A stretch of DNA of 64,000 nt from Kofleriaceae bacterium (GTDB lineage: Bacteria; Myxococcota_A; Polyangia; Haliangiales; Haliangiaceae): the NCBI GenBank assembly GCA_018057825.1, contig JAGPCY010000041.1, positions 1 through 64,000 on the forward strand, read 5' to 3'. The first letter of the stretch is position 1, and each line of letters begins with the position of its first letter. The notes below the pieces were generated by a model. That model saw nothing but the letters and a program-made list of their open reading frames with translations. It had not been told where the DNA came from and did no database searches. Both the position numbers and the translations under genes were made by a program. Shown here piece by piece: positions 49,029-58,972 of the stretch.

Positions 49029-49034
49029 TAGCAT
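49029..49034 (+). promoter_or_regulatory. -10 element TAGCAT
   Basis: TAGCAT lies 6 nt before the GTG at 49041. Confidence 0.45.
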
Positions 49035-49040
49035 CGGGGC

Positions 49041-50276
49041 GTGCGCCTCGGTCCGCCCCTCGCTGCGCTGGTCGTCCTGGCCGCGATCGCGCCGGCTGCT
49101 CGGGCCGAGCGCGAGGCCGCGATCGTGGTGGCCTCGGCCGATGGCGCGGTCGACGCGCTGACGCTGGCCGGCGCCCTGGGCGCCGCCGGGGTGGCCTGGC
49201 CCGACGCCGTGGCCGAGGTCGCGGCCGCCCGCGCGGCCGGCGCCGAGCCGGCGGCGACCCTGGCGCGCTTCGCCGAGGTCGGCAACCTGATCGGCGAGGG
49301 ATGGCGCGCCTACGTCGCGGCCGAGCCGGCCTTCGCGGCCGCCCGCCTCGGGGCCGCGCGCACCGCGGCGGTCGCGCTCTTGCCCTACGACGGCGGTGGC
49401 GAGCTGTACGCCGACGCCTCGCTGCGGTTGGGCATCGCGCTCGGTCACCTCGGCCAGCGCGAGCGGGCCGACGACGCGCTGCGGCTGGCCCACGCGCTCG
49501 ATCCGACGCGGCCGGTGACCACCGCCGAGTTCAGCCCCGACGCGGTCGACGCCTACCAGGCGGCGATCGCCGCCGCGCGCCCGACCGTGACCGTGCGGAT
49601 CGACGCCCTGGCCGGCGCCGCGGTGACGATCGACGGCCAGCCGGCGGGCACCGCGCCGCGGCTGGTCGAGCTGGCGGTGGGCGTCCATGTGATCGGCGTG
49701 CGCGCTCCCGGCTTCGCGCCGGTGGTCGAGCCCTTCGAGGTCGGCCCCGAGACCTCGCTCATCGCCCTCGAGCTGCCCCCCGACCGCGGCGCGATCGCCG
49801 CCGCGCGGGCCCAGGCCGAGGGCTTCGCCGCGCTGGGCGAGCGCGACGCCGCGGCGCTCCTCGACGCCATCGTCAGCTACACCGAGGCTGACGCGGTCGT
49901 GCTGGTCGCGGCCACGGTGCGGACCGGCGGGCCGGCGCTCCTCGGTCAGCGCTGCCACAGCGGCGCGACCTGCACCGCGGTGGTCGAGGTCGGCTACCCG
50001 ATCGGTGGCGATCTGGCGCGCGCGATCGCGCTCCTGCGCCAGCGGCTGGCCGACGCCGACCATCGCTACCGACCGAGCCTGGTCGGGGATCCGCGGCTGC
50101 GCCCCACCGGCGGGCCCCCCGTCGGCGGGGGCGGCGACGGCGGAGCACGGCGGCGCTGGCTGTGGATCGGCGGCGGCGCGGTCCTGGCCGCGGTGGCCGC
50201 GGTCGCGATCACCGCGTGGGCCAGCGGCGACGATCGCCCGACCGTCACTGTCGATCCCGACGACTTCACCCGGTGA
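49041..50276 (+). CDS. exported PEGA-domain protein with C-terminal membrane helix
   Basis: This 411-residue protein has a signal peptide (LAALVVLAAIAPAARA), a helical TPR-like part (about 60-160), a PEGA domain (about 183-245, VTIDGQPAGTAPRLVELAVGVH) and, after a Gly/Arg linker, a membrane helix near 370-392 with a short acidic end. PEGA domains are surface-type beta modules frequent in myxobacteria. Two Cys (CHSGATC) may form a disulfide. The gene lies divergent from one kinase operon and convergent with the next kinase. Confidence 0.8.
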   Translation: MRLGPPLAALVVLAAIAPAARAEREAAIVVASADGAVDALTLAGALGAAGVAWPDAVAEVAAARAAGAEPAATLARFAEVGNLIGEGWRAYVAAEPAFAAARLGAARTAAVALLPYDGGGELYADASLRLGIALGHLGQRERADDALRLAHALDPTRPVTTAEFSPDAVDAYQAAIAAARPTVTVRIDALAGAAVTIDGQPAGTAPRLVELAVGVHVIGVRAPGFAPVVEPFEVGPETSLIALELPPDRGAIAAARAQAEGFAALGERDAAALLDAIVSYTEADAVVLVAATVRTGGPALLGQRCHSGATCTAVVEVGYPIGGDLARAIALLRQRLADADHRYRPSLVGDPRLRPTGGPPVGGGGDGGARRRWLWIGGGAVLAAVAAVAITAWASGDDRPTVTVDPDDFTR

Positions 50277-50291
50277 GCCCGCGGTCGCCGG

Positions 50292-52052
50292 TCACGGCGC
50301 GGCGAAGTCGGCGAACACCACGGCGCGGTCGCCGGCCGGGACCTCGACCGAGAAGCGCCGCCGGCTCTCGCCGTCGTCGCCGGGGAAGACGACGTCGACC
50401 GCGTGGGCGCCGGCCGGCACGGTCCACTCGTTCGGGGCGCGGCCCAGACGGCGACCGTCGAGGAAGACCTCGCCCCACGGGTTGGCCCCGACGCGCAAGA
50501 CGCCGGTGGCGGCCCGGCCGGCGTCGCGGGGCGGCGCGTCGCGAGGCGGCGACGGTGGGCCGGCGTCGATCGGCGGGAGCGGGGCGGGGGCGGCGTCGAT
50601 CGGTGGGGGCGGCGCGGCGTCGGGCGGCGGCGCCGCCGCGTCGATCGCCGGCGGTGGCGCGGCGTCGATCGCCACCGTCGTGGCGCGCTCGCCGCGCGGC
50701 CACGCGAGCAGGGCGGCGACCGCGAAGAGCGCCAGGGCGGTCGCGCCGGCGAAGAGCCCACGCGCCCGGCGGCGTGACGCGGGCGCGGTCGGCTCGGGCG
50801 CGGCCATCGCGGTCGGCTCGGCGAGGACGGCCGTCGACCCCGACGGCGGCGTGGGCTCGGGCGCGGGCTCGACGGCGGCCATCGTCGGCGCCGACGGGCG
50901 CGGCACCGCGACCGTGGTCGGCGGGGTCGGCCGCGGGTGCGGCGCGGTGCGCGGCCCCAGCGCCCGCTCGAGCTCGACGTGGGTGGCGAAGGTCGCCTCG
51001 CGTGCGGTGGCGGCGCGCTTGCCGCGCGGCTGAGCCCGCGGCACGACCGGGGTCGCCGGCGGGGCGCCGGCCTCATCGCCCGCGGTCGAGGCCAGGTCGA
51101 TCGCGGTGGTCGGTCCCGATCGCTCGGCGGCGACGTGGACGATCGGCGGGGTCAGGCGCGCCACCAGGGTCGCCAGCTCGCGGGCGCCGACCATCGCGTC
51201 GGCCTCGGCCTGGTAGCGCTGCAGCGCCGCCGCCAGCTCGCCGGCGTTGGGCCAGCGATCGGCCGGCTCGCGGGCCAGGGCCCGCATGATGATCGCGTCG
51301 AGCCGGGCCGGCACCTCGGGGCGCACCGTGACCGGCGCTGGCACGGCGGCGGCGGCCACCGCGGCGACCGTCTCGTCGGCCGACGCCCGCGAGAACAGCC
51401 GCCGACCGGTCACCATCTCCCAGGCCAGGACCCCGAGCGCGAACAGATCGCTCTGCGCGGTCAGCGCCTCGCCGCGGGCCTGCTCAGGCGCCATGTACGG
51501 CAGTGAGCCGGTCGGCAGCCCACCGTCGGCGGGATCGGGCCCAGCGCCGAGGGCGATCGCGATCCCGAAGTCGACCAGCTTGACCTCGCCGTCGCGGGTC
51601 AGCATGACGTTGCGCGGCGACAGGTCGCGGTGGATCACGCCGGCGCCCTTGCGGTGCGCGTAGTCGAGGCCGCGCGCGATCTCGGCGGTGACGAAGGCCA
51701 CCAGCCCCGGCTCGATCGCGGCACCGGCAGCCAGCGCCGCCTCGGTGAACTGCCACAGGGTCGGCCCGTCGATGTACTCCATCGCGATGAAGTACGTGTC
51801 GTCGACCACGCCCAGCTCGTAGACCGGGACGATGTTGCCGTGGCTCAGGCTGACCAGGGTCTTGGCCTCGGCCACGAACAGATCGACGAACGCGCGCTGC
51901 GACGACAGCGCCGGGTGGATCTGCTTGATGACCAGGGTCTTCTCGAACCCGCCCGGACCGTGCAGCTTGGCGAGAAAGATCTCGGCCATGCCTCCGATCG
52001 CGAGCCGCTCGATCAAGTAGTACTTGCCGAACGTCGTCGGCAGCTCGGCCAT
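50292..52052 (-). CDS. membrane Ser/Thr kinase with C-terminal PEGA-like domain
   Basis: This 586-residue protein has a kinase domain (about 8-285): LAIGGMAEIF, Lys 43, HRDLSPRN at 141-148, DFG at 161-163, APEQ near 185. A Pro-rich linker precedes a membrane helix near 437-458 (FAGATALALFAVAALLAW). A Pro/Asp/Ala-rich segment (PPIDAAPPPP units) and a PEGA-like domain (about 515-586, WGEVFLDGRRLGRAPNEW) lie outside the membrane. The start is ATG 52052, because TACACT ends 8 nt upstream; ATG 52070 is an alternative. Confidence 0.9.
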   Translation of the reverse strand: MAELPTTFGKYYLIERLAIGGMAEIFLAKLHGPGGFEKTLVIKQIHPALSSQRAFVDLFVAEAKTLVSLSHGNIVPVYELGVVDDTYFIAMEYIDGPTLWQFTEAALAAGAAIEPGLVAFVTAEIARGLDYAHRKGAGVIHRDLSPRNVMLTRDGEVKLVDFGIAIALGAGPDPADGGLPTGSLPYMAPEQARGEALTAQSDLFALGVLAWEMVTGRRLFSRASADETVAAVAAAAVPAPVTVRPEVPARLDAIIMRALAREPADRWPNAGELAAALQRYQAEADAMVGARELATLVARLTPPIVHVAAERSGPTTAIDLASTAGDEAGAPPATPVVPRAQPRGKRAATAREATFATHVELERALGPRTAPHPRPTPPTTVAVPRPSAPTMAAVEPAPEPTPPSGSTAVLAEPTAMAAPEPTAPASRRRARGLFAGATALALFAVAALLAWPRGERATTVAIDAAPPPAIDAAAPPPDAAPPPPIDAAPAPLPPIDAGPPSPPRDAPPRDAGRAATGVLRVGANPWGEVFLDGRRLGRAPNEWTVPAGAHAVDVVFPGDDGESRRRFSVEVPAGDRAVVFADFAAP

Positions 52053-52060
52053 GCGCGGCG

Positions 52061-52070
52061 AGTGTATCAT
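52061..52070. promoter_or_regulatory. overlapping divergent -10 elements
   Basis: TATCAT (+, 52065-52070) and TACACT (-, 52066-52061) overlap by two bases. The two start codons are only 24 nt apart (52052 and 52077). Both transcripts would be leaderless, and both promoters could not be occupied at once. Confidence 0.5.
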
Positions 52071-52076
52071 GGCGCC

Positions 52077-53912
52077 GTGCGCGCCCTGGTCCTCGCCGGC
52101 CTCGCGGTCGCCGGCTGCGGCGGTGACGGCGCGGCGCTGCGTCTGGCGCCGATCGGCACCGGTCCGTGCGGGCGGCCGACCGACGCCCGCGCGCTCCTGG
52201 TCACGCCGCTCGGAGACTTCGCGGCCGAGCGGCGATCGATCGAGCTCGGGCGCGCGGTCGCGCTGGCCGAGCTCCCGGCCGACACCCGGGCCTTCGCGGT
52301 CGAGGTGATCGGCGCCAGCGGCGAGGTCGCGGCGGTCGGGCGGACCGCGCCCCTCGAGCTCGACGACTTCGCCGACGGCGACACGATCGGCGTCGCCATG
52401 GCCCCACCCGACGGCGTGTGTCCGGCCGGCGCGCTGACCGCGGCGCGCGATCGGCTGCAAGTGGCCCGGGTCGGCGACGGCGTGCTGGTGGTCGGCGGCG
52501 CGGCCACCGCCAGCGCCGAGCGCTACGATCCGGCGACCGAGACCACCGCGGAGGTGCCGCTGCCGGCCGCCTTCACCGGGGCGATCGGCGTCGTCGGCGC
52601 CAGCCTGATCGGCCTGCCCGACGGTCGGGCGGTGCTGATCGGCGGCACCCGGCCGGGCTACACGATCTACACGCCGGGGCAGGGGTTCGGCCCGGCCACG
52701 CTGATCACCGAGACCCGGGCCCACCACGTCGGGCTGGCCCTCGACGCCGAGCGGGTGCTCCTGGCCGGTGGCTGCGGCGTGGTCGACGCCGTCGGCGCGT
52801 GCGAAGGCGACAACGTCCGGCGCGACACCCGGATCGTGACCCTGGCGACCGGGGTCATCACCGCCGGCCCGCCGCTGGCGATCGCGCGCCGCGATGGCGT
52901 CGGCGCGATCGAGCGCGCTCCCGACGGCCGGCGCTACGCGCTCCTGGTCGGCGGCACCGACGATCGCGATCAACCGGTGACGGCCGGCGAGCGCCTCGAC
53001 CTCGACGGCGGGCCGCCGCTGGCGTTGCCCGGGGTCGGCGCGGCCTTGGCCGCCCTCGACAGCGGCGGGCACCTCGCGGCCTTCGCCCCGGCTGGCGCGG
53101 CCCCGGCGGCGGTGGCCGCGGTGATCGTCCCCGACGGCGCCGCGCCGCGACCGACCGCGCCCCCGCTGGCCCGGACCGCGCCGGTGGTCGTCACCCAGGA
53201 CGATGGCGCGGTGCTCGCGCTCGGCGGCGGGACCCCGCTGCGCTACCGGCCGAGCCAGCACGACTGGCAGCGCCTGGCCGACCTCGACGCGGCGATCGGC
53301 GGGGCGCCGGCGGCGCTGCGCTGGGACGACGGCTCGATCCTGGTGTTCGGCGGCCGCGGCCCCGACGGTCAACCGACCGCCGCGGTGTGGCGGTTCCGGC
53401 CGCGCCTGCTCGGTCCGCTGGCGGGCGCGATCACGGTCGTCCCCGCTGACAGCGGCTCGGATCCGCCGCTGGCGCCGCTCGATCCTGCCGCGGTCGATCG
53501 CACCGGCGGCTGGCGCCTGGGCGGTGCGGCGCCGAGCTGGGCGATCGTCGGCGGCCCGACCGCCGGGCTGGCCCGCCTCGACGCCACCGTCACCGTGCCG
53601 CCGGCCGGCCTGGCGATCCTCACCGGCTTCGTCGATCCGGCCGAGCGCGACGAGCTGGTCGTGGTGCCAGGCCAGCCGCTGGTGTGGAACCAGCATCGCG
53701 GCGGCCAGGTCACCACGGTGTGCCGCGGACCGGTCGCGCCGCCGGCCGGGCCGACCACGATCACCGTCGAGCTGACCGCGTCGAGCGCACGGGCCGCCCT
53801 GGGGGGCGCGGCGGTCTTGTCGTGTCCCCTCGACGAACGGCCGCGCGGCCGCCTGGGCATCGCCGCGCGTGGCGAGCCGATCGCGATCGGGTCGATCGCG
53901 ATCGCGCGGTGA
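52077..53912 (+). CDS. kelch-like lipoprotein
   Basis: This 611-residue protein has a lipoprotein signal (LAGLAVAGC). Residues about 115-460 contain kelch-like blades recognised by repeated hydrophobic-Gly-Gly motifs: VLVVGGA, AVLIGGT, VLLAGGC, ALLVGG, VLALGGG and ILVFGGRG with a following aromatic strand. The C-terminal 140 residues look like a concanavalin-type beta sandwich. It starts at GTG 52077. It ends 31 nt before the putative porin gene, so it may be a surface partner of the cytochrome system. Confidence 0.75.
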   Translation: MRALVLAGLAVAGCGGDGAALRLAPIGTGPCGRPTDARALLVTPLGDFAAERRSIELGRAVALAELPADTRAFAVEVIGASGEVAAVGRTAPLELDDFADGDTIGVAMAPPDGVCPAGALTAARDRLQVARVGDGVLVVGGAATASAERYDPATETTAEVPLPAAFTGAIGVVGASLIGLPDGRAVLIGGTRPGYTIYTPGQGFGPATLITETRAHHVGLALDAERVLLAGGCGVVDAVGACEGDNVRRDTRIVTLATGVITAGPPLAIARRDGVGAIERAPDGRRYALLVGGTDDRDQPVTAGERLDLDGGPPLALPGVGAALAALDSGGHLAAFAPAGAAPAAVAAVIVPDGAAPRPTAPPLARTAPVVVTQDDGAVLALGGGTPLRYRPSQHDWQRLADLDAAIGGAPAALRWDDGSILVFGGRGPDGQPTAAVWRFRPRLLGPLAGAITVVPADSGSDPPLAPLDPAAVDRTGGWRLGGAAPSWAIVGGPTAGLARLDATVTVPPAGLAILTGFVDPAERDELVVVPGQPLVWNQHRGGQVTTVCRGPVAPPAGPTTITVELTASSARAALGGAAVLSCPLDERPRGRLGIAARGEPIAIGSIAIAR

Positions 53913-53931
53913 TCCGCCGCGGGCGAGCTGG

Positions 53932-53937
53932 TAGGGT
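53932..53937 (+). promoter_or_regulatory. -10 element TAGGGT before the porin-like gene
   Basis: TAGGGT lies 6 nt before GTG 53944. The barrel-cytochrome pair may therefore be transcribed apart from the kelch gene. Confidence 0.4.
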
Positions 53938-53943
53938 CGGGCG

Positions 53944-55533
53944 GTGTTCCGCCGCCTCGCCGTCACGCTGGTCGCCTGTGCGCTGGCGGCGCCCGCGGCC
54001 GAGGCCTCGCGCTTCGAGGTCTCGGCGCGGACCATGGCCTCGCTGTACCAGCTCCCGGTCGTGCGGCTGTTCGGCGGCGACCTCAGCTTGTCGCGCCGCC
54101 GGTTTCGTCAGGACGTCGCCGTGACGATCTGGGACCTGGGCGATCTGGCGGCGACGCGGCGACGCGCTCGCCCGGGCGCGCCCGACGACGGTCCGGTGGT
54201 GTGGTTCACCGGCGCGCTGCACCTCGACCACGACTTCGGTGCCTGGACCATGGGCGAGCTGACCGTCGGCGACGATCGGGTCGATGCTCTCGATACCATC
54301 CCCGAGCTCGGCGCCGAGGCGGTGGCGCTGGTCGTGCCCTACGGCTACCTGGCGGTCGACGGCCTGGGCGGTCGGGTCGATCTCCGGCTCGGCCGCACCA
54401 TGCGGTTCGACGACCTGGGCGCCAACGGCCTCGACGGGCTGACCGCCCTGGTCCACACCGGCGCGCCGGTCGCGGTCGGCGTCGAGGTCGGCCTGCGGGT
54501 CCGCGATCGCTCGCCCCTGGCCTGGGGCGGCGCCGATCTCGACGGCACCACCGGCGCCGACTGCCGCGAGTACGTCGAGGCCGCGACCCCGGGCGCCGGG
54601 TCGTGGCAGATCATCGATCGCAGCCGGGTCCCGCGCGGCGACGCCCTGGCGGCGGCCGCCGATTGCCCGGAGCGCGCGCAGTGGCAACCGACGCTCGCGC
54701 TGGCGATCGCGGCCGACGGGCTCGACTGGCTCGACGGCCGCCTCGAGTATCGCCGGACCCAGTCGCGCACGGTCGGTGTGATCGGCCTGGTCGACCGCCT
54801 CGACTTCCCCGACCGCGGCCTGTACCCCAACGAGGCCGGCCAGGCCCCGGCCTGGGGCACGAACGACGAGGCGGTGGCCGCGACCGCGCGGCTGCGCCGC
54901 GGTGGTCGCACCGCGATCGAGCCCTGGGCCTACGCGCGCTACTCGTTGGTCCAGGCCGCTCTCGAGCGGGCCGGGGCTGGCGCGCGAGTCACCCGCGGCG
55001 CCCACGCTCTCGAGCCCGAGGTGGCGCGCGCGGTCCCGCGCTTCGACGCCGACTCGATCTGGTCGGTGTTCGCGATCGCGCCGTCCCTCGACGCGCGGCT
55101 GTCCTACGCCTACCGGCGGCGCGGCGGCGCGGTCTCGGCGGGCGCGGTGGCCTGGCTGCGCCGGTACGACGACGGCGCCGAGCTGGCCGGCGGGGGCAGC
55201 GCCCGCGCCGAGCTCGGCCTCGCGCGCACCCGGTTGGCCGGCGAGCTGTTCTGGGATGACGGCTACGGCGGTCGGCGCGCCGGCGGCGCGATCGCGGCGG
55301 GCTGGCAGAGCAGTCGCGCGCTCCGCTGGGGCGGACGCGGCGCGGTGGTCGCGGTCGGCGACGCCGGGCCGCGCGCCACCGGGACCACGGTCAGCGCCGC
55401 CGGGTCGACCACCTGGCAGATCGATCGCGGCATCGCGCTCATCGCCACCGCCGACGTCGCCACCGGGCCACGGGATCCGTTCGCGCTCCGCACGTTGGCG
55501 GTCCTCGACCTCGCCTTCGAGCCCGATCGATGA
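53944..55533 (+). CDS. putative outer-membrane beta-barrel protein
   Basis: This 529-residue protein has a signal peptide (LAVTLVACALAAPAAEA). The rest is built from alternating polar-hydrophobic strands with Arg/Tyr/Trp girdles (for example YLAVDGLGGRVDLRLGRTM and YRRRGGAVSAGAVAWLRRY) and ends in LAVLDLAFEPDR, which suggests a barrel. No haem motif is present. A single Cys pair (DCREY, DCPER) may form a loop disulfide. The stop overlaps the cytochrome ATG as ATGA. Barrel genes coupled to multihaem cytochromes form porin-cytochrome conduits in Geobacter and Shewanella, so that role is proposed by analogy. Confidence 0.65.
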   Translation: MFRRLAVTLVACALAAPAAEASRFEVSARTMASLYQLPVVRLFGGDLSLSRRRFRQDVAVTIWDLGDLAATRRRARPGAPDDGPVVWFTGALHLDHDFGAWTMGELTVGDDRVDALDTIPELGAEAVALVVPYGYLAVDGLGGRVDLRLGRTMRFDDLGANGLDGLTALVHTGAPVAVGVEVGLRVRDRSPLAWGGADLDGTTGADCREYVEAATPGAGSWQIIDRSRVPRGDALAAAADCPERAQWQPTLALAIAADGLDWLDGRLEYRRTQSRTVGVIGLVDRLDFPDRGLYPNEAGQAPAWGTNDEAVAATARLRRGGRTAIEPWAYARYSLVQAALERAGAGARVTRGAHALEPEVARAVPRFDADSIWSVFAIAPSLDARLSYAYRRRGGAVSAGAVAWLRRYDDGAELAGGGSARAELGLARTRLAGELFWDDGYGGRRAGGAIAAGWQSSRALRWGGRGAVVAVGDAGPRATGTTVSAAGSTTWQIDRGIALIATADVATGPRDPFALRTLAVLDLAFEPDR

Positions 55534-56699
55534 CCGCCCGACGCATCGTCTTGGTCGCGAGCGCGCTGGCGTTGTCGGCGGCGATCGCCATGGCCGGCGG
55601 TGACCGCGGCCCCTCGCCGCTGGTGTTCCCGCCCCAGCACCTGCCGCTCTCGTTCTCGCACGCCCTCCATGTCGGCCCGCTCGCGATCCCGTGCCTCGAC
55701 TGTCACCCGACCGCCGCGACCTCGCGCTCGGCCCTCGATCTCTTGACCCCACCCGAGGCGCCTTGTCGGCGGTGCCACGCCATCGCGCGTGGGGCGACGA
55801 CGCCGGCGCCCACCGCCACCGCGACCGGGACCTGCGTCGCGTGCCACCCCGGCGGCGTCGACGGTGGCGCGGTCGCGCGCATCGTGATCCCGCCACCGCA
55901 GCTCAAGTTCAGCCACGCCGCCCACGCCGCGACCGCGTGCTTGACCTGTCACCCGACCGCGGCCACCACCGGGCTGGCCACCGTCGCCGAGCTGCCCACC
56001 ATGGCGACCTGTCTCGATTGCCACGACGGGCGGACCGCGGCGCGCACCTGCACCACCTGCCACCTGGCCACCACCGGCGGACGGGTGCAGACCGCGCTGC
56101 CCGAGGGCCGGCTGGTGCCGCGCGGCGGCGTCACGGGCGCCGATCACGGCGGCGACTTCGCGCGCGACCACGGCGCGATCGCGCGCAGCGCCCCGGCGGC
56201 GTGCGCCTCGTGTCACGTCGAGCGCGACTGCGCCGACTGCCATCAGGGCGCGATCAAGGTCACCAGCTTCCACCCCGCGGGGTACCTGGCGAGCCACGGC
56301 GTCGACGCCCGCCGGGCCGGGCCCGACTGCGCCGCGTGCCACAAGACCCAGGGCTTCTGCATCGGTTGCCACGAGCGCAGCGGGGTCGGACAGCGCGGCG
56401 CCACCGACTTCGCCACCGGCGTCGCCGACCGCGGCTTCCACCCGGCCGGCTGGGCGTCCCTCGAGCCTGGCGGCGGCAACCGCCACGCCGCCGCCGCCCG
56501 CGCCAACCTGGCCGAGTGCACGTCGTGTCACCGCGAGGACAGCTGCCGCCGCTGCCACTCCGCCGAGGCCGGCGCGCCGTCGGTGTCGCCCCACGGTCCG
56601 GGCTGGCGCGGCAGCGCGCGGTGCCGCGCCGTCGCCCGCAGCAACCCGCGGGTGTGCCTGAAGTGCCACGTCCAGCTCACGCCGGTCGACTGCGGGTGA
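55530..56699 (+). CDS. multihaem cytochrome c, 13 CxxCH sites
   Basis: This 389-residue protein has a signal peptide (LVASALALSAAIAMA) and 13 CxxCH haem-binding motifs: CLDCH, CRRCH, CVACH, CLTCH, CLDCH, CTTCH, CASCH, CADCH, CAACH, CIGCH, CTSCH, CRRCH and CLKCH. Spare His residues such as FSHALH, FSHAAH and SFHP can serve as distal ligands. The spacing, one haem per 30 residues, is typical of electron-transfer wires. There is no lipobox, so it is probably periplasmic or enclosed in the barrel. It is translated together with the barrel gene by ATGA. Confidence 0.93.
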   Translation: MTARRIVLVASALALSAAIAMAGGDRGPSPLVFPPQHLPLSFSHALHVGPLAIPCLDCHPTAATSRSALDLLTPPEAPCRRCHAIARGATTPAPTATATGTCVACHPGGVDGGAVARIVIPPPQLKFSHAAHAATACLTCHPTAATTGLATVAELPTMATCLDCHDGRTAARTCTTCHLATTGGRVQTALPEGRLVPRGGVTGADHGGDFARDHGAIARSAPAACASCHVERDCADCHQGAIKVTSFHPAGYLASHGVDARRAGPDCAACHKTQGFCIGCHERSGVGQRGATDFATGVADRGFHPAGWASLEPGGGNRHAAAARANLAECTSCHREDSCRRCHSAEAGAPSVSPHGPGWRGSARCRAVARSNPRVCLKCHVQLTPVDCG

Positions 56700-56717
56700 A
56701 CCGCGGCGCGGCGCCGC

Positions 56718-57284
56718 TCACGCCGGTGGTTGCCAGCGCGCCCCGGTCTCGGCGTCGACGTGGGCCAGCGCCAGCCCGCGGGCGCTGAGCGCCAGGGTCC
56801 CGAAGACGATCGGCAAGGTGAACCGCCGCGGACCGATCGAGCCGGGGTTGAACACCGCCAGCCCACGGTCGCGCCCGAGGAACGGGACGTGGGAGTGGCC
56901 ACACACCACCAGGTGCGCGCCGGCCCGCGCGGCCGCCGCCGCGACGTCGGCCCGGAGCCGCGGCCCGGCCACCGCGATGTGGGTCAGGTAGATCGTCAAG
57001 GCCGAGCCGCCGGTGACCTCGACGATCAGCGCCGCCGGCGCCAGGCCGGCGGCGTCGATGTTGCCGCGCACCGCGTGGACCGGCGCGATCGTCGCCAGGC
57101 GCTCGAGCACCGCGCGATCGCCGACATCGCCGGCGTGGAGGATCGCGTCGGGGCGCCAGGCCGCGAGGTGGGCCAGGCCGGCGGGGTCGGGGCGGCCGTG
57201 GGTGTCGGCGACCGCGGCCAGGCGCAGGCCGCCGTCGGCGCCGCGCGGGAGCTCGACGACCGGCGGCGCGGCCGCGCGCCTCAC
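56718..57284 (-). CDS. metallophosphoesterase of the YfcE/MJ0936 type
   Basis: This 188-residue protein has the five blocks of calcineurin-like phosphoesterases: D27-T-H29-G, GDVGD near 52, GNID near 74, CGHSHVP near 128-134 and NPGS near 146. It probably hydrolyses phosphodiesters with two metal ions. The GTG at 57284 overlaps the stop of the DacB gene. It is the third gene of a minus-strand operon. Confidence 0.88.
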   Translation of the reverse strand: MRRAAAPPVVELPRGADGGLRLAAVADTHGRPDPAGLAHLAAWRPDAILHAGDVGDRAVLERLATIAPVHAVRGNIDAAGLAPAALIVEVTGGSALTIYLTHIAVAGPRLRADVAAAAARAGAHLVVCGHSHVPFLGRDRGLAVFNPGSIGPRRFTLPIVFGTLALSARGLALAHVDAETGARWQPPA

Positions 57285-58972
57285 TCGCCGCTGGCCGGCT
57301 CGAGATCGTCGGCCAGGCCGTCGGTCGCGCGATCGAGCTCGCTGGTCGGCGCGACGGCGTCGACCGCCGGGGCCGGGGCGACCGCGCCCAGGTAGCGATC
57401 GAGCTCGGCGAGGATCTGCTCGTGGGCCGCCCGCACCGCCAGCTTGCGCCGCGGCGGGTGACCGTTGGACACCAGCGCGAAGGCCAGGGTCCGGCCGTCG
57501 CCGCCGTGGAGCAGGCCGGACAGCGCGATCACGCCGGTCAGGGTCCCGGTCTTGGCCTCGACGCGGCCGCGCAGCGGCGAGCGGAACCGACCGCGCAGCG
57601 TACCGTCGACCCCCGCCACGGCCAGCGAGCGACGGAACGCCGTCGCGGCGGCGTCGTCGGGGGCGCCGGCGTCATAGCCGGCCGCGGCCCGCACGATCCG
57701 CACGAGCTGGCGCGGCGACAGCTCGGTCCGGTACGACAGGCCGGAGCCGGTGTCGAGCACCGCGCCGTCCTTGGCGACCGCCGCGCGGGTGTCGAGCCAC
57801 GCGTACATCGCGTCGACGCCGTCGGTCATCGACGGCAGCTCGCCGCGCGACAGCGCCACCGTCGTGGTGAGAACCCGATCCGACAGCCAGTTGATGCTGC
57901 GTTTGTTGATCTGCGCGATCAGCTCGGCCAGCGGCGCCGAGCGGTGGGTCGCCAGCGGCACCGGCAGCCGGACGCCCGACGCCGCCACGAAGTCCTCGAG
58001 GGCGTCGGTCCGGACCCCGCCGACCGCGATCCCGGCGCGCCCCAGCGCGGCGCGGAACAGGTGAGCGGTGAACCAGTTGCGCTCCTTGGTCGTGACCAGG
58101 CGGGCGACGGTGCGGCCCTTGCCGATCGCGCCGGCCACCGTGATGCGCAGCCGCGGCTGGCCGTCGACCGTCACCATCTGGCTGCCGATCGTGACGCCGC
58201 CGCGCCGGACCTTGGCCCGCTTGCTGGTGGTGGCGGTGTTGACGACCTCGACGAACGCGGTGTCGGGGCCGACGGTCACGGTCGGCGCGGTCCCGGGCGC
58301 CCCGGCCACCACCTCGACGCGGACCCGGGCCCGGTAGATGCCGTCGCGGGTCGGCTGCCCGCCGATCACCACGTCGCCCTGGATCTCGGTCACGCCGCGA
58401 GCCGCCAGGTCGCCGGCCAGCGCGTCGAGGTGCCCGACGGCCAGCGTCGGATCGAAGCTGCCGTGGAGGTACACCCCGCCGGCGATCGCGCCCGCCGAGT
58501 CGGGCAGCACCCCGAGGACCGAGGTGGTGTAGCGGAAGTCGGGGCCGACCGCGGCCAGCGCGGTCGCGGTCGACACCAGCTTGACGTTCGACGCTGGGTT
58601 GAGCGGATCGTCGGCGTGGACCGCGAACAGCTCGGCGCCGCTGGCGGCGTCGACGACGTAGAGCCCGGTGGTGCCAAAGCGCAGCGGGCCGCGCAGGATG
58701 GCGTCGATCGCGTCGGCGGTGCGCTCGGCGGGGCTCGTGGCCTCCGAGGTCCGGCGCCCGGGCAGGTCACGGCCGGGGCGGGCCACGCCGGCGATCGAGG
58801 TCCGCGGCGCCACCGTCGGCCGCGGCTTGGGCGCGACCTTGGCGCGGGTCGCGGGGGGGCGGACCGCCGCCGCCCGGGTGCGCGGCCGCGGCCGGGCCTC
58901 GCTGGGCGCGACGATCCCGAAGGTCACGGCCAGGACCACCAGCCAGCGCACCGAACCGCCGAGGCGCTTCAT
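57281..58972 (-). CDS. dacB: D-alanyl-D-alanine carboxypeptidase (PBP4 type)
   Basis: This 563-residue S13-family protein has a signal peptide ([17 protein letters not shown]) and an Arg/Pro-rich linker. The catalytic motifs are S128-x-x-K131 (ASNVK), SIN in KRSINWLSD near 357 and KTG in EAKTGTLTG near 480. It trims or cuts peptidoglycan cross-links in the periplasm. Length is somewhat above the usual because of the linker. Its ATG overlaps the Smr-gene stop (ATGA) and its own stop overlaps the metallophosphoesterase start. Confidence 0.92.
   Translation of the reverse strand: MKRLGGSVRWLVVLAVTFGIVAPSEARPRPRTRAAAVRPPATRAKVAPKPRPTVAPRTSIAGVARPGRDLPGRRTSEATSPAERTADAIDAILRGPLRFGTTGLYVVDAASGAELFAVHADDPLNPASNVKLVSTATALAAVGPDFRYTTSVLGVLPDSAGAIAGGVYLHGSFDPTLAVGHLDALAGDLAARGVTEIQGDVVIGGQPTRDGIYRARVRVEVVAGAPGTAPTVTVGPDTAFVEVVNTATTSKRAKVRRGGVTIGSQMVTVDGQPRLRITVAGAIGKGRTVARLVTTKERNWFTAHLFRAALGRAGIAVGGVRTDALEDFVAASGVRLPVPLATHRSAPLAELIAQINKRSINWLSDRVLTTTVALSRGELPSMTDGVDAMYAWLDTRAAVAKDGAVLDTGSGLSYRTELSPRQLVRIVRAAAGYDAGAPDDAAATAFRRSLAVAGVDGTLRGRFRSPLRGRVEAKTGTLTGVIALSGLLHGGDGRTLAFALVSNGHPPRRKLAVRAAHEQILAELDRYLGAVAPAPAVDAVAPTSELDRATDGLADDLEPASGE

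Noticed and set aside
56700-56717. Factor-independent terminator between the cytochrome and phosphoesterase genes
   Set aside because: The 18-nt gap is GC-rich, but no clear stem with a T tract is present.
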